A stretch of 64,000 bases of DNA, taken from assembly GCF_017115025.1 (NCBI RefSeq), contig NZ_JABXKM010000099.1, positions 27,903 to 91,902 of the forward strand, given 5' to 3'. The notes under the pieces were generated by a model that worked only from the letters and a program-made list of their open reading frames with translations, made no database searches and was not told the DNA's origin. How positions within the stretch are numbered: position 1 is the stretch's first letter; each line of letters opens with the position of its first letter. A program made the position numbers and the translations under genes. This document shows, in pieces, positions 25,818 to 35,258 of this stretch. Source of the stretch: Nostoc sp. NOS(2021) (GTDB taxonomy: Bacteria > Cyanobacteriota > Cyanobacteriia > Cyanobacteriales > Nostocaceae).

Positions 25818-27056
25818 TCAAGTACTAACTAGCTGTTTGCTAGATGCTATAGAAGCAGTCTGTTTTTTCTGGCTGTGATTTTCGATAATTTGCTCCACAG
25901 CATTTCTGTAGGCTTGGGCAAACTTTTCTTTGGTATGATTTGCTCTTGCATATTCCCATGCCTTATTAGACATCAGCTTTAGGTCTTCAACAGGCAAATT
26001 GGAAATATTTCTAACTTTCGCCTTAATTTCTTCAAGGGAAAGATTCTCGAAAATCACACCAAAATCATGAACATCCACACCAGATTCATAGCTCAAAATC
26101 GGAATTAATCCGGCTTGCAAGCTAGTTATTACTGCTCCTGCCTGTCCTTCAGAAACGGAAGGATAAACAAGTCCCAAACAATTATTTGTAACCTTTAAAA
26201 AGTCAGGGCTGCTAACATCAATCCAACCATAGGTGTGAATGTTGGGTGTTTCATACAGTTCTTTATAGAAAGCTTGCTCAAATTCTTTGTCGTTACTTAC
26301 CGGGCCACAAACTGTTAAATGGTATTCCGGCATTTGGGCAAAGGCATCTAAAACTAAGTCTAATCCTTTGAGGACTAAAGCACTACCACCAAACCACAGA
26401 AAATTCTTTCTTACCGCTTCAAAGTCTTTCTCGGCGGGAGAGGGATAAACGAGTGACGAAGAAATAGGAATACGATACATTGGTTTGTTCGCATATTTGA
26501 ATGTATCAACTGTGAAATTGTTGCCTAATACGGTAGCATAATCGGCATATTCAATTCCCAAGTTGGGCGTTTCAAATCGCTGTGGACGTAGGGTAATACC
26601 TTTGCGCTGTTGGAGTTCTAGAAGTCTGTTGCATTCAGCTGCATTGCGAAACACCATATTAGCAATGTCAACGTGGAAAATCTTGATGCAATCTTTATTC
26701 AGTTTTGGTGCAAGCGCTTCTAGACGATGACGGATATCAATGAAAAATGCGTAGTCTTTTTGAGGAACGAATTTATCATTGTGGAATTGGATAACATCAA
26801 CGTTATAGCCCAGGTCTAAAAAAGTTTGGGCGATTAGTAGACATTCCCAATTCCAACTCTGGTCATTGGGGATAGGCTGACCTGGTTTTATGAGAAATGG
26901 TTCAATCCGATAAGAAAGAAGTACATTTCCTTTGGAAGGCTGTTTAGGCTTCAGGGAAACAACCTGTAAGGTCTTAGCGTAATTGATGCGAGCTTGGACT
27001 TTTTTGGAGACGAAAGAGATAGTATTTTCGACACGAGATAGAATATTATTTGCCAT
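25818..27056 (-). CDS. Glycosyltransferase (GT-B, family 1/4-like)
   Basis: 412 aa. The C-terminal donor domain is readable: FLWFGGSALVLKGLDLVLDAF, YHLTVCGPVSNDKEFEQAF, HTYGWIDVSSPDF and the YPSVSEGQAGAVITSLQAG acidic motif. The N-terminal part (LSYRIEPFLIKPGQPI, NWECLLIAQTFLDLGYNVDV) is less typical. Probably cytoplasmic. It lies 60 bp downstream of rfbC in the island. Linkage unknown. Confidence 0.82.
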   Translation of the reverse strand: MANNILSRVENTISFVSKKVQARINYAKTLQVVSLKPKQPSKGNVLLSYRIEPFLIKPGQPIPNDQSWNWECLLIAQTFLDLGYNVDVIQFHNDKFVPQKDYAFFIDIRHRLEALAPKLNKDCIKIFHVDIANMVFRNAAECNRLLELQQRKGITLRPQRFETPNLGIEYADYATVLGNNFTVDTFKYANKPMYRIPISSSLVYPSPAEKDFEAVRKNFLWFGGSALVLKGLDLVLDAFAQMPEYHLTVCGPVSNDKEFEQAFYKELYETPNIHTYGWIDVSSPDFLKVTNNCLGLVYPSVSEGQAGAVITSLQAGLIPILSYESGVDVHDFGVIFENLSLEEIKAKVRNISNLPVEDLKLMSNKAWEYARANHTKEKFAQAYRNAVEQIIENHSQKKQTASIASSKQLVST

Positions 27057-27116
27057 TTTTTCTACCTATATTAATGATTTTGCTCTCACATAAAAGCGCA
27101 GAGAAAGAGCCTATAG

Positions 27117-27674
27117 TTATCTGGAAGCTGTACCGCCAACAGTCATCATTCTCAACAAAGGCCAATTTAAATCTTTCTCAGATATTTCAGTCACATCTAG
27201 AGGCCAATCAATATTAAAGAATGAGTCGTCATAGCGTAAACCTCTTTCATACCCTGGCGTGTAAAATTCACCCACTTGATATACGACTTCAGTCTCATCA
27301 GTGAGTGCTTGATAGCCATGAGCAAACATTTCTGGAACATACAAGGCGCGGCGATTTTCTGGAGTTAGTTCTACACCAATGTGTGATAAGAAGCTAGGAG
27401 ATTCAGGACGCATATCAATAATTACGTCATAAATTGCGCCTTTAGTACAGCGAATTAATTTTGTTTCTGCTGCTGGAAGAATTTGATAATGCATTCCCCT
27501 GAGAGTGCCTTTTTTGTAGTTAAAAGACAGGTTACATTGAGCAACTGTTGGCTTTAATCCGTGTGCTTCAAATTCTTGAGCGCAAAAAGACCGAGCAAAA
27601 AAACCACGGTGGTCTGGCTTTTCTTCTAAGTCAATAATGAATGCATCTTTGAGTGCGGTTTCGGTGAAAATCAT
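27117..27674 (-). CDS. rfbC: dTDP-4-dehydrorhamnose 3,5-epimerase
   Basis: 185 aa, normal length for RmlC. Motifs: DHRGFFARSFCAQEFEAHGL, QCNLSFNYKKGTLRGMHYQ (catalytic His near residue 64), KLIRCTKGAIYDVIIDMR, and MFAHGYQALTDETEVVYQVG. It epimerises C3 and C5 of a dTDP-4-keto-6-deoxy sugar. The neighbouring genes encode CDP-glucose-type and C-methyltransferase enzymes, so the real substrate could be another 4-keto-6-deoxy sugar. AAAGGA lies upstream of the ATG. Confidence 0.92.
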   Translation of the reverse strand: MIFTETALKDAFIIDLEEKPDHRGFFARSFCAQEFEAHGLKPTVAQCNLSFNYKKGTLRGMHYQILPAAETKLIRCTKGAIYDVIIDMRPESPSFLSHIGVELTPENRRALYVPEMFAHGYQALTDETEVVYQVGEFYTPGYERGLRYDDSFFNIDWPLDVTEISEKDLNWPLLRMMTVGGTASR

Positions 27675-27784
27675 ATAATTCCTTTGAGATTAATGTTGAG
27701 TACAGAAAATACTTGCTAACTGCTTAGTGTTTGCGCCAGAAAATAACAGTAATGAACGGGGATTTAATAACCTACGAAAGGGTA

Positions 27785-28636
27785 CTAAGTCGAAACTTTA
27801 ACTGTATCTGATGAAGAACGTAACTCTGCTCTGGGATAAGTATCATCCCAGTATTGGGTGCAGAGGTCTGGTCGTTCGGGAGGGTTGGCGGTGTAACAAA
27901 AGAATAGCGCTGATCGTTCTTCTGTGCGAACTCTGCCGTGATGCAAAGCATTTTTCGTATCTACAAGAATGACTGTACCTGCTGGGCCTGGGCAGGATTT
28001 CCAAGCTGATTTGGGGATGACTGGTTTTACTTCTTCATCATCGATACCCAGATAGCCTGACTTCCAAAGTTTGTAATAAAGTCGAAAATAATTCCAACTA
28101 AATAGGGAAGTTAAAGAGCGCGGAATGTATTCAAAAGGCCCAGCTTTTTGTTCTACATCATTCAAGTAAATAAAGATTTTGATAATGCGACGGTCTTCTG
28201 CATCGCTATGCCATAGTAATGTCCCAAACTGATGTTTGCTCTTGAAATCCTTGCGTAAATGTACACCATGAAAAGCAACAGGAAGACCAATATAATTTTC
28301 GATGATATTGAGCAGTCTTTTCTCTATCGCCCAAGCATAAAATTCTGGTAAAGCTGTAACTGTGGAAATTTGTGGTAACTTTTCATCTAGATGGTCGTTG
28401 TTGGGATTTTCCATCTGAGACAATTGATGGTAAGCAGCTTTGAGCAGTTCGGAGCTAGAGTTTAACCCTAAATCTGCCAATGTTGTGACGCAAACGCCAT
28501 CTTTTTTGAGAGCATTAAGGATGTTGCGATCGCATCCTTCCAATGCTGGCAAATTTCTGCTATGCTTCAACCGAGATACGTAGTATTCAAAGTCAGAAGA
28601 CAGTGTAGATATTTTGCGTTTAATTGCACTAAACAT
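27785..28636 (-). CDS. Phytanoyl-CoA dioxygenase-like Fe(II)/2-oxoglutarate enzyme
   Basis: 283 aa. The cupin iron site is visible as WHSDAEDRR (HxD) and the distal histidine in ALHHGRVRTEERSALFF, with the Arg expected to bind 2-oxoglutarate. FEYIPRSL is the usual middle strand. The ATG at 28636 has AGAAGGG at proper spacing; an ATG three codons upstream (28645) abuts the ribosome site. It may hydroxylate a sugar or lipid precursor of the polysaccharide; the substrate is inferred only from location. Confidence 0.8.
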   Translation of the reverse strand: MFSAIKRKISTLSSDFEYYVSRLKHSRNLPALEGCDRNILNALKKDGVCVTTLADLGLNSSSELLKAAYHQLSQMENPNNDHLDEKLPQISTVTALPEFYAWAIEKRLLNIIENYIGLPVAFHGVHLRKDFKSKHQFGTLLWHSDAEDRRIIKIFIYLNDVEQKAGPFEYIPRSLTSLFSWNYFRLYYKLWKSGYLGIDDEEVKPVIPKSAWKSCPGPAGTVILVDTKNALHHGRVRTEERSALFFCYTANPPERPDLCTQYWDDTYPRAELRSSSDTVKVST

Positions 28637-28686
28637 GTCGTACATCCCTTCTAGTTTTGATGTATATTTGTAAGTAATTTAGTAGC

Positions 28687-29694
28687 TTATGGCTTATAGC
28701 TTTGCACTTCTTGAGTAGATATTTCACTTGATTCTGCTAATCCTAACTCTTTACAAACCATCACGTCAAAAGCACACAAACTGACTAAAGCCAAAAATGG
28801 AACTACTGTTTTGATGGCGGACATAGGCCATCTTCTTAAAGCACCTAAGAAAACTTTTAAATTGACTTCTTTACCGTTCTGCAAAAGCATCCGCCTGCAA
28901 AACTGCTTAGAATATCCATTCTCTTCCAGTTTCAAAATCACTTCGGGTATGTGTTTGTATTGCATTAACAGTGCAGATTTTGGTTCTTTCTGCCAATAAC
29001 TCACACCAACAACACATTCCAAATAAGTTTCTTTAGTGACAATTACACTACCATTAGCAGCACAATATCCAGCTAAATATGCTAAAGATATCCAGTTATT
29101 CTCAGCGTCTTGCCAATTTTGTAAAGCGCGTTTTACTAGGTCAGTCCGGTAGATTGTAGCAGTCAGAAAAATAACTGCACCGACACTTTTTGATAAACAA
29201 TGTTCAAATATAGCTTTACCATCACCATCACCATCTTCACTATCTATATCAAACCAGCGATTACCAACAATTTTTGGTGGATGAACTGGTTCACCAGTAA
29301 TTTGGTTCCGACCGGAAAAGTTGAGGAACAATAATGATAAATCTTCATGCTGCTTGAGTTTGCTAATCACATAAGCAATGGCTCTATCTTGAATTGGATC
29401 ATCATCACCAATTGTCCAAACATATTTTGTTATTGTAGAATTTAGGCAATACATAATATTTTTGACTACGCCTAAATTCTTTAAATTTTTATTTGATTTA
29501 AATGTAATATTGCTAAGTGTTCCTTGCCATTTTTGGATCACCTCCTGAGTATTATCTGTTGAACAATTATCAGAAACTAAAATTTCACAGTCATCTTCAA
29601 AACCTTTAATAGCTTGAGCCAGCCATGCTAACTGTTTATCAAGTAACTTAGCACGATTATAAGTCGGTATAGCAATGGTCAGTAATTTATGCAT
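28687..29694 (-). CDS. Glycosyltransferase family 2 (paralogue 2)
   Basis: 335 aa. LLTIAIPTYNRAKLLDKQLA, VSDNCSTDNTQEVIQKW and the metal motif WTIGDDDPIQDRAIAYV (DDD about residue 98). A C-terminal segment (MSAIKTVVPFLALVSLCAF) may touch the membrane. It is clearly paralogous to the next upstream gene over its whole length, so the pair arose by tandem duplication. Each probably adds a distinct sugar; donors unknown. Confidence 0.88.
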   Translation of the reverse strand: MHKLLTIAIPTYNRAKLLDKQLAWLAQAIKGFEDDCEILVSDNCSTDNTQEVIQKWQGTLSNITFKSNKNLKNLGVVKNIMYCLNSTITKYVWTIGDDDPIQDRAIAYVISKLKQHEDLSLLFLNFSGRNQITGEPVHPPKIVGNRWFDIDSEDGDGDGKAIFEHCLSKSVGAVIFLTATIYRTDLVKRALQNWQDAENNWISLAYLAGYCAANGSVIVTKETYLECVVGVSYWQKEPKSALLMQYKHIPEVILKLEENGYSKQFCRRMLLQNGKEVNLKVFLGALRRWPMSAIKTVVPFLALVSLCAFDVMVCKELGLAESSEISTQEVQSYKP

Positions 29695-29783
29695 GGTAAT
29701 AAATAGTAGTCAATAAAATTGGTATATAAGTGGTTATCGCCAAGAACCAGTGTTAACAGGAATTTGGCAATTAACACACTAAA

Positions 29784-30737
29784 TTATCGGCTAGTCTCTA
29801 GTTGCTTGGGTGGAAAAAGAATTGCCCAAGCTGATATGCTTAACAAACGCAGGTAAGGAATAAATATCTTTATTGTCAAGAAAGGCCAACGTTTTAAAGC
29901 ACCTAATAAGATTTTCAAGTCAGTTTTTTGTTGGAAATTCTGCCAAATCATTTCCTGACAAAATTTCTGAGGATATCCTACCTTTAGTAGTTTTATATAA
30001 ACTTCAGGTATGTAAGCATATCGCATTCTAAAGTTCCATGTTGGGTCAAGATCCAAAAGACTAGCGCCCATAGTACATTCTAAATAAGTGTCTTTAGTGA
30101 CAATGATACTTCCATGAGCAGCGCAAAACGCAGTCCAATATGCTTGAGATGCCCAATTACTAGTAGCAGATGACCACTTTTGTAAAGCTTGTTGTACTAT
30201 ATTTGTGCGATAAATTGCTGCTGATATAAAAAGTACACCACCAAAATTTTCGTTCAGATAACCTTGGAATACAGCTTTACCATCAACTCTTGGCTCGTCG
30301 TTATCACTATTTAACCAGCGTTCTACAATAAGTTGACCTGTTCGTTTTTCGCGACCAGAGAAGTTTAAAAACATTAGCGCTAAATCTGAATGTTTTTTTA
30401 GTGTTGTTAACACATAATCTAGAGTTCTCTCCTGAATTGGATCATCATCACCAATTGTCCAAACATATTTACTAGTTGGGGTTTTCAAACAACAAGCAAT
30501 ATTAGCCATTACCCCGATATTTTCACTATTTTTGTTTGACGTAAATCTTACATTACTAAGAATTATCTGCCACTTTTTAATGACTTCATGAGTATTATCT
30601 GTAGAGCAATTATCAGAAATAAAGATTTCACAGTCAGACTCAAACCCTTTAATAGATTTAGCTAACCAAGTCAGTTGTTTATCTAGAAGCTGGGCACGAT
30701 TGAATGTAGGAATGGCGATAGTAAGCAATTTATTCAT
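29784..30737 (-). CDS. Glycosyltransferase family 2 (paralogue 1)
   Basis: 317 aa from the ATG at 30737. LLTIAIPTFNRAQLLDKQLT, ISDNCSTDNTHEVIKKW and WTIGDDDPIQERTLDYV match the downstream paralogue almost residue for residue. A 20-codon extension from an in-frame TTG is unlikely because the paralogue begins at the same point. The second half is more diverged, where acceptor specificity usually lies. Confidence 0.88.
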   Translation of the reverse strand: MNKLLTIAIPTFNRAQLLDKQLTWLAKSIKGFESDCEIFISDNCSTDNTHEVIKKWQIILSNVRFTSNKNSENIGVMANIACCLKTPTSKYVWTIGDDDPIQERTLDYVLTTLKKHSDLALMFLNFSGREKRTGQLIVERWLNSDNDEPRVDGKAVFQGYLNENFGGVLFISAAIYRTNIVQQALQKWSSATSNWASQAYWTAFCAAHGSIIVTKDTYLECTMGASLLDLDPTWNFRMRYAYIPEVYIKLLKVGYPQKFCQEMIWQNFQQKTDLKILLGALKRWPFLTIKIFIPYLRLLSISAWAILFPPKQLETSR

Positions 30738-30944
30738 ATTAAACTCAACTCTGTAGTTAATAAGAACCAGAACTAACAACAGCTTAGTAATTAGCAAGCT
30801 GCTTTCCAGTCTAATTTTTTATGCTTTGGTGGCAGAAACTTTATCAGAAATGCGCCTTTTAATTATTATTTAAATATTGTCTATCATCATCACAACAATT
30901 AAATAATTAGTAATAAGAGGCATTTCCTTGCTTCTGTTTAGTAA

Positions 30945-32213
30945 TTACGACGCTATTAAAAGCCTATCAGGAATAGGAGATGGATAAATTTTTACTTCAG
31001 GAATTGGCACTACAAACTGTCCCCCCCACTCACCAATAAATGCCATTTGTTCCATAATTTCCTCCTTGAGATTCCAAGGTAAAATTAGGACATAATCTGG
31101 TTTGGTTTCGCGGATTTTGTCTGTTTCAAAGATGGGAATATGAGTTCCAGGTAGAAATAAGCCTTGCTTGTAGGGACTGCAATCTACTGTGTAATCGATA
31201 AAATCTTTACCAATCCCACAGTAATTGAGCAACGTATTACCTTTGGCTGGTGCGCCATAAGCAGCGATTGATTTACCTTCTGCTTTAGCCGTCAAGAGAA
31301 AATTTAATAGCTTGTGCTTTGTTTCTTTGACTTTTTCGGCAAATGTAATGTAAGTCTCTATCCGATGCAGTCCAGCAGCAATTTCTTTTGCTTTCAGATG
31401 GCTAACTTGTTCACTAATACTAGGATTCTCAGCGTGGTCATGTTTGGCATAAATTCTTAGTGAACCACCATGAGTTGGTAATTCCTCTACGTCAAAAAGT
31501 TGCAAGTTGTGTGCTGCAAAAATTTTTTCGATAGCGAGGAATGAGAAGTAAGAAAAATGCTCATGATAAATCGTATCAAACTGATTTTCTTGAATGAGTT
31601 GTAAAATGTGAGGAAACTCCATCGTCAAAATGCCATTGGGTTTGAGGATGAGTTTGATCCCAGCGATGAAATCGTTTATATCGGGTACATGAGCTAAAAC
31701 ATTATTGCCTATTAAAAGGTCAGCTAATTTTCCTTGTATTACGAGTTCTTTGGCAGTTTCAACTCCAAAAAACTTGTTGATACTAGGAATGCCTCTGCCT
31801 TGGGCAACCTTGGCGATATTTGCTGCTGGTTCTATTCCTAAAACTGGGATTCCCTTTTCTAAAAAATATTGCAGTAAGTAGCCGTCGTTGCTGGCAATTT
31901 CAATAACTTGATTATGATGATTAAAGCCAAACTTTTCTACCATCATATCGGTGTAAGCTTTAGCATGTTTTAGCCAACTTACCGAGTAGGAAGAAAAGTA
32001 AGCATAGTCACTGAAAATGTGATCTGGAGTTTCAAACTCTTCTAATTGAACTAAGAGGGTATCTTCAGAGACATAAGCATGGAGAGGATAAAATTTTTCG
32101 GCATTATTTAGCTGTTCTGCCCTAAGATAAGCATTGGCTAAAGGTGACATTCCTAGATCAATAAAAGTTTGATGCAGAGGTTGACCACTGAAACGACATT
32201 TTGCGATCGCCAT
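30945..32213 (-). CDS. Sugar C-methyltransferase (Methyltransf_13/11/14 architecture)
   Basis: 422 aa. The N-terminal metal-binding-type domain (KCRFSGQPLHQTFIDLGMSP), a central SAM domain with VIEIASNDGYLLQYFLEKGI and TMEFPHILQLIQENQFDTIY..EH, and a C-terminal domain with IAAYGAPAKGNTLLNYCGIG. This is the architecture of NDP-sugar C-3 methyltransferases such as TylC3/NovU. The first Cys-x2-Cys is reduced to CRFS, so one usual zinc ligand is missing. The ATG at 32213 replaces an in-frame TTG three codons earlier. It suggests a methyl-branched deoxysugar in the polysaccharide (inference). Confidence 0.87.
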   Translation of the reverse strand: MAIAKCRFSGQPLHQTFIDLGMSPLANAYLRAEQLNNAEKFYPLHAYVSEDTLLVQLEEFETPDHIFSDYAYFSSYSVSWLKHAKAYTDMMVEKFGFNHHNQVIEIASNDGYLLQYFLEKGIPVLGIEPAANIAKVAQGRGIPSINKFFGVETAKELVIQGKLADLLIGNNVLAHVPDINDFIAGIKLILKPNGILTMEFPHILQLIQENQFDTIYHEHFSYFSFLAIEKIFAAHNLQLFDVEELPTHGGSLRIYAKHDHAENPSISEQVSHLKAKEIAAGLHRIETYITFAEKVKETKHKLLNFLLTAKAEGKSIAAYGAPAKGNTLLNYCGIGKDFIDYTVDCSPYKQGLFLPGTHIPIFETDKIRETKPDYVLILPWNLKEEIMEQMAFIGEWGGQFVVPIPEVKIYPSPIPDRLLIAS

Positions 32214-32413
32214 AATTTTCAACTCACTGATTGTAAATAATTGGATGGATGAAATAAGTCCGAATCAAATATTATTAATTTCGTAAATATTGATGTTATT
32301 AGTGTGTAATTTTTGATTTCATAGGTTCGTAGTTTGCACTTTAGTGCTAAAGCAAAAACTACGAATAATTCCTCTGATTAAATTATTCTTTACACACTAA
32401 TCGCAAACTTTAG

Positions 32414-33442
32414 TTACTTTTTATTCCAGAAGAAATCTTTGTCAATTTGCTCTGTACGAATCAGATACTCTAGCTGTTTTAAGCGGGTAAATCCTCTAAA
32501 CAAGAAGGTATCTTCAGCCATATGTATTTGACTGAATAAATCAAATAGCTGCTGGGCACCAAGTCGGGCATTCCAATCACATTTAAATCCGGGTAGGATT
32601 GTGTTGATTTTCTCGAAGGATACCCGATAGCTGCGGTTATCTGCGCCGTTGTCACCAAAAGACAATTTACAATCTGGGAAAATATCAGCAATAATTTCCG
32701 CGATTTCTTTGACGCGATAGTTGTTTGCGGTATCTCCGACGTTGAAGATTTGGTTATGTACAATGTCCCGTGGTGCTTCTAAGGTGCAAACTATTGCTTT
32801 GCAAATATCCAGTGCGTGGACTAATGGCCGCCAAGGTGTACCGTCACTGGTCATTTTGATTTGTTTGCTAGTCCATGCCAATCCTGCTAAGTTGTTTAAA
32901 ACAATATCAAAGCGCATCCTGGGAGAAGCACCAAAGGCTGTGGCATTCCGCATAAAGGTGGGAGAGAAGTCATCATCAGCGAGTGGTCTGACATCTCTTT
33001 CTACCAGAGTTTTGCATTCTGCGTAGGCTGTTTGGGGATTAATTGGGGATTCTTCTGTGACATCATCTGCGGTAGCAACACCGTAGACACTGCACGAAGA
33101 CATATATACAAAACGACGCACACCCATAGCCTTAGCCAGACTAGCCAGACGAACTGAACCTACATGATTAATTTCGTAGGTAATATTAGGTGCTAATTGT
33201 CCGGCTGGGTCGTTGGAGAGTTCCGCCATGTGAACTATTGCTTCGACACCTTCCAAATCTTCAGGGATGATGTTGCGGATATCTTTGTTGAGGGTTTTGG
33301 GTGTTACTCCACTAGGGTTGTACAGCCAACCAACTTTATAGAAACCGGTATCTAGACCAATAACTTCATGTCCCCGTTCAATTAATAGAGAAGGTAATAA
33401 CGAACCAAGATAGCCTTCTGTGCCAGTTACTAATATTTTCAT
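32414..33442 (-). CDS. NAD-dependent sugar epimerase/dehydratase (extended SDR)
   Basis: 342 aa. Rossmann motif KILVTGTEGYLGSLLPSLL, the catalytic YxxxK as AYAECKTLVE, and SSCSVYG. Motifs such as MRNATAFGASPRMRFDIVLNNL and GTPWRPLVHALDICKAI are typical of NDP-sugar epimerases/dehydratases. It acts in the cytoplasm on a nucleotide sugar, next to the C-methyltransferase and downstream of rfbF, as in branched-deoxysugar pathways. Exact reaction not determined. Confidence 0.88.
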   Translation of the reverse strand: MKILVTGTEGYLGSLLPSLLIERGHEVIGLDTGFYKVGWLYNPSGVTPKTLNKDIRNIIPEDLEGVEAIVHMAELSNDPAGQLAPNITYEINHVGSVRLASLAKAMGVRRFVYMSSCSVYGVATADDVTEESPINPQTAYAECKTLVERDVRPLADDDFSPTFMRNATAFGASPRMRFDIVLNNLAGLAWTSKQIKMTSDGTPWRPLVHALDICKAIVCTLEAPRDIVHNQIFNVGDTANNYRVKEIAEIIADIFPDCKLSFGDNGADNRSYRVSFEKINTILPGFKCDWNARLGAQQLFDLFSQIHMAEDTFLFRGFTRLKQLEYLIRTEQIDKDFFWNKK

Positions 33443-33882
33443 TGTGGTTAATGCCTTTGTATTGATGAGTTAAATTCTTCGTTTAGTAGGGTCGCACAGA
33501 TGTGTGACCAAAGGAACCGCTATAGCGTTTTTCGTTTGTATGCAATAGCTCGACCTCACTTCCATTCCTCTCTCCTAAGAGGAGAGAGGCTTTGAATCTT
33601 ACTCCCCTTCCCTTGCAGGGAAGGGGTTGGGGGTTAGGTCTGTATTGGACTCAACACAGAAGCGCTATATCTGAATCTGCTAACAGTCATGACGTAGTTA
33701 CTAAAACCTTTTGCCGGCTTACCCATTGGGTAGCAGCACTCTATAACGGTTCTTAATTGATGCACTACACTTTTTTCTTGTGGGATGGACATCTTTGCCC
33801 GTCCCTTGTATTTTCAGGCGAACAAGTCACCCCACAAGATTCATTCCCTAATTCAGCAGTTCCGGAAATAACAACTATCTAT
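33443..33882. other. Spacer with two repeat elements
   Basis: About 33519-33670 is bounded by GCTATAGCGTTTTTCG and the inverse AGCGCTATAT and contains the GGAGAGAGG and GGGGTTGGGGGTTAGG blocks also present at 19.5 kb. At 33777-33838 is a diverged copy of the CTTGTGGG..CCCACAAG hairpin of 24.1 kb. No gene seen. Confidence 0.6.
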
Positions 33883-35097
33883 CTATGCAGTTACTACATT
33901 ATCTAGATGCGAGAGTTGGGGAATTTGAGTGACTAGCGCTTTGCCAATTTCTAGAGAAGATGTGGCAGCCGGAGAAGGAGCATTGCAAACATGAATGGAG
34001 TTTTGACCGGAAACAATCAAAAAGTCGTCTACAAGCTTGCCATCGTTCATTAAGGCTTGAGCGCGGACTCCTGCATGGGTGGGAACTAAGTCTTCTGCTT
34101 GGACTTCGGGAATTAGTTTTTGCAAACTTCTGGTGAAGGCTGCTTTACTAAAGGAACGAATGATTTCTTGGATGCCTTCATCAGCGTGTTTTGCTGCCAA
34201 TTTCCAGAAACCAGGATAGGTGATGACTTCAAGAAAATCCCGCAGGTCAAAGTCGGTTTTTTTGTAACCTTCGCGTTTGAACGACAGAACCGCGTTTGGC
34301 CCTGCATGGACGCTACCATCAATCATCCGGGTAAAGTGGACACCCAGGAAGGGGAAATCTGGATTGGGAACTGGGTAGATTAGTGTTTTGACCAGATAGC
34401 GTTTTTCTGGGGTGAGTTCGTAGTATTCTCCCCGGAATGGGACAATTTTTGCTTGGGGTTCAACTTGACCTAGTTTGGCGGTGCGATCGCTATGCAATCC
34501 AGTACAATTAATTACAAAGCGTGTTTCAAAGCTACCGTTGTTTGTTTCCAGTACCTGATTTTTATCACTTGGGGAGATTTTCAAAACTTTTGTATTCAGG
34601 TGTAAATCCCCACCCTGCTGTTGAATTAGCTGGGCGTATTTAAAACAAACTTGCTTGTAATTAACAATACCAGTTGAGAATACCCGAACTCCACCTACAC
34701 ATTTTACGTGAGGTTCAATTTCCTTGACTTCTTCGGGGCTGATTCTCTGGACTTCTATGCCATTGTCTAAGCCGCGTTTGTAGAGATTTTCTAAGCGTGG
34801 TAGCTCTTGTTCTTCAGTTGCAACAATTACCTTACCACAAACTTCATGCTCAATTCCATGCTCTTGACAAAACTCTACCATAGAGCGAGAACCATCACGA
34901 CAAAATTTAGCTTTGAAACTCCCTGGCTTGTAGTAAATACCAGAATGAATCACCCCGCTATTATTGCCGGTTTGGTGAAATGCCCATTGGCTCTCTTTTT
35001 CTAGTACTAAAATACGTGCATTGGGATAGCGTTTTCCTAAAGCCAACGCTGTCGATAGTCCAACTATTCCCCCACCTATAATCGCAAAATCATACAT
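33883..35097 (-). CDS. lhgO: L-2-hydroxyglutarate oxidase-like FAD enzyme
   Basis: 404 aa. DAO-type FAD motif YDFAIIGGGIVGLSTALAL, then HQTGNNSGVIHSGIYYKPGS, a hallmark of LhgO/L2HGDH proteins. Later SGQNSIHVCNAPSPAATSSL completes the FAD domain. In E. coli the enzyme oxidises L-2-hydroxyglutarate. Its position inside a polysaccharide island suggests either a co-opted oxidoreductase or recycling of a 2-oxoglutarate by-product; the latter would fit the nearby 2-oxoglutarate-dependent dioxygenase, but this is speculation. Confidence 0.87.
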   Translation of the reverse strand: MYDFAIIGGGIVGLSTALALGKRYPNARILVLEKESQWAFHQTGNNSGVIHSGIYYKPGSFKAKFCRDGSRSMVEFCQEHGIEHEVCGKVIVATEEQELPRLENLYKRGLDNGIEVQRISPEEVKEIEPHVKCVGGVRVFSTGIVNYKQVCFKYAQLIQQQGGDLHLNTKVLKISPSDKNQVLETNNGSFETRFVINCTGLHSDRTAKLGQVEPQAKIVPFRGEYYELTPEKRYLVKTLIYPVPNPDFPFLGVHFTRMIDGSVHAGPNAVLSFKREGYKKTDFDLRDFLEVITYPGFWKLAAKHADEGIQEIIRSFSKAAFTRSLQKLIPEVQAEDLVPTHAGVRAQALMNDGKLVDDFLIVSGQNSIHVCNAPSPAATSSLEIGKALVTQIPQLSHLDNVVTA

Positions 35098-35144
35098 TAG
35101 TATTATTGTACTTGTAATTACAGTAAATCTATGAAGTCATTTGT

Positions 35145-35250
35145 CATTTAACTCCTGACTCCTAACTCTGCCAATTTTAGATTTTGAATTTTGAATTTTG
35201 GATTGAAAGAAAAATCTAAAATCTAAAATCTAAAATTGAATGACTCCTAA
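35145..35250. repeat. ATTTTGA / TCTAAAA short tandem repeats
   Basis: Runs of TTTTGAATTTTGAATTTTGG and its near inverse AATCTAAAATCTAAAATCTA surround the 3' side of rfbF. They are flanked by ACTCCTAACTC motifs. Typical Nostocales intergenic repeats. Confidence 0.7.
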
Positions 35251-35258
35251 CTCTTCTT

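Noticed and set aside
25660..25878. 72-codon plus-strand frame
   Set aside because: Lies in an intergenic repeat and the antisense of a glycosyltransferase end.
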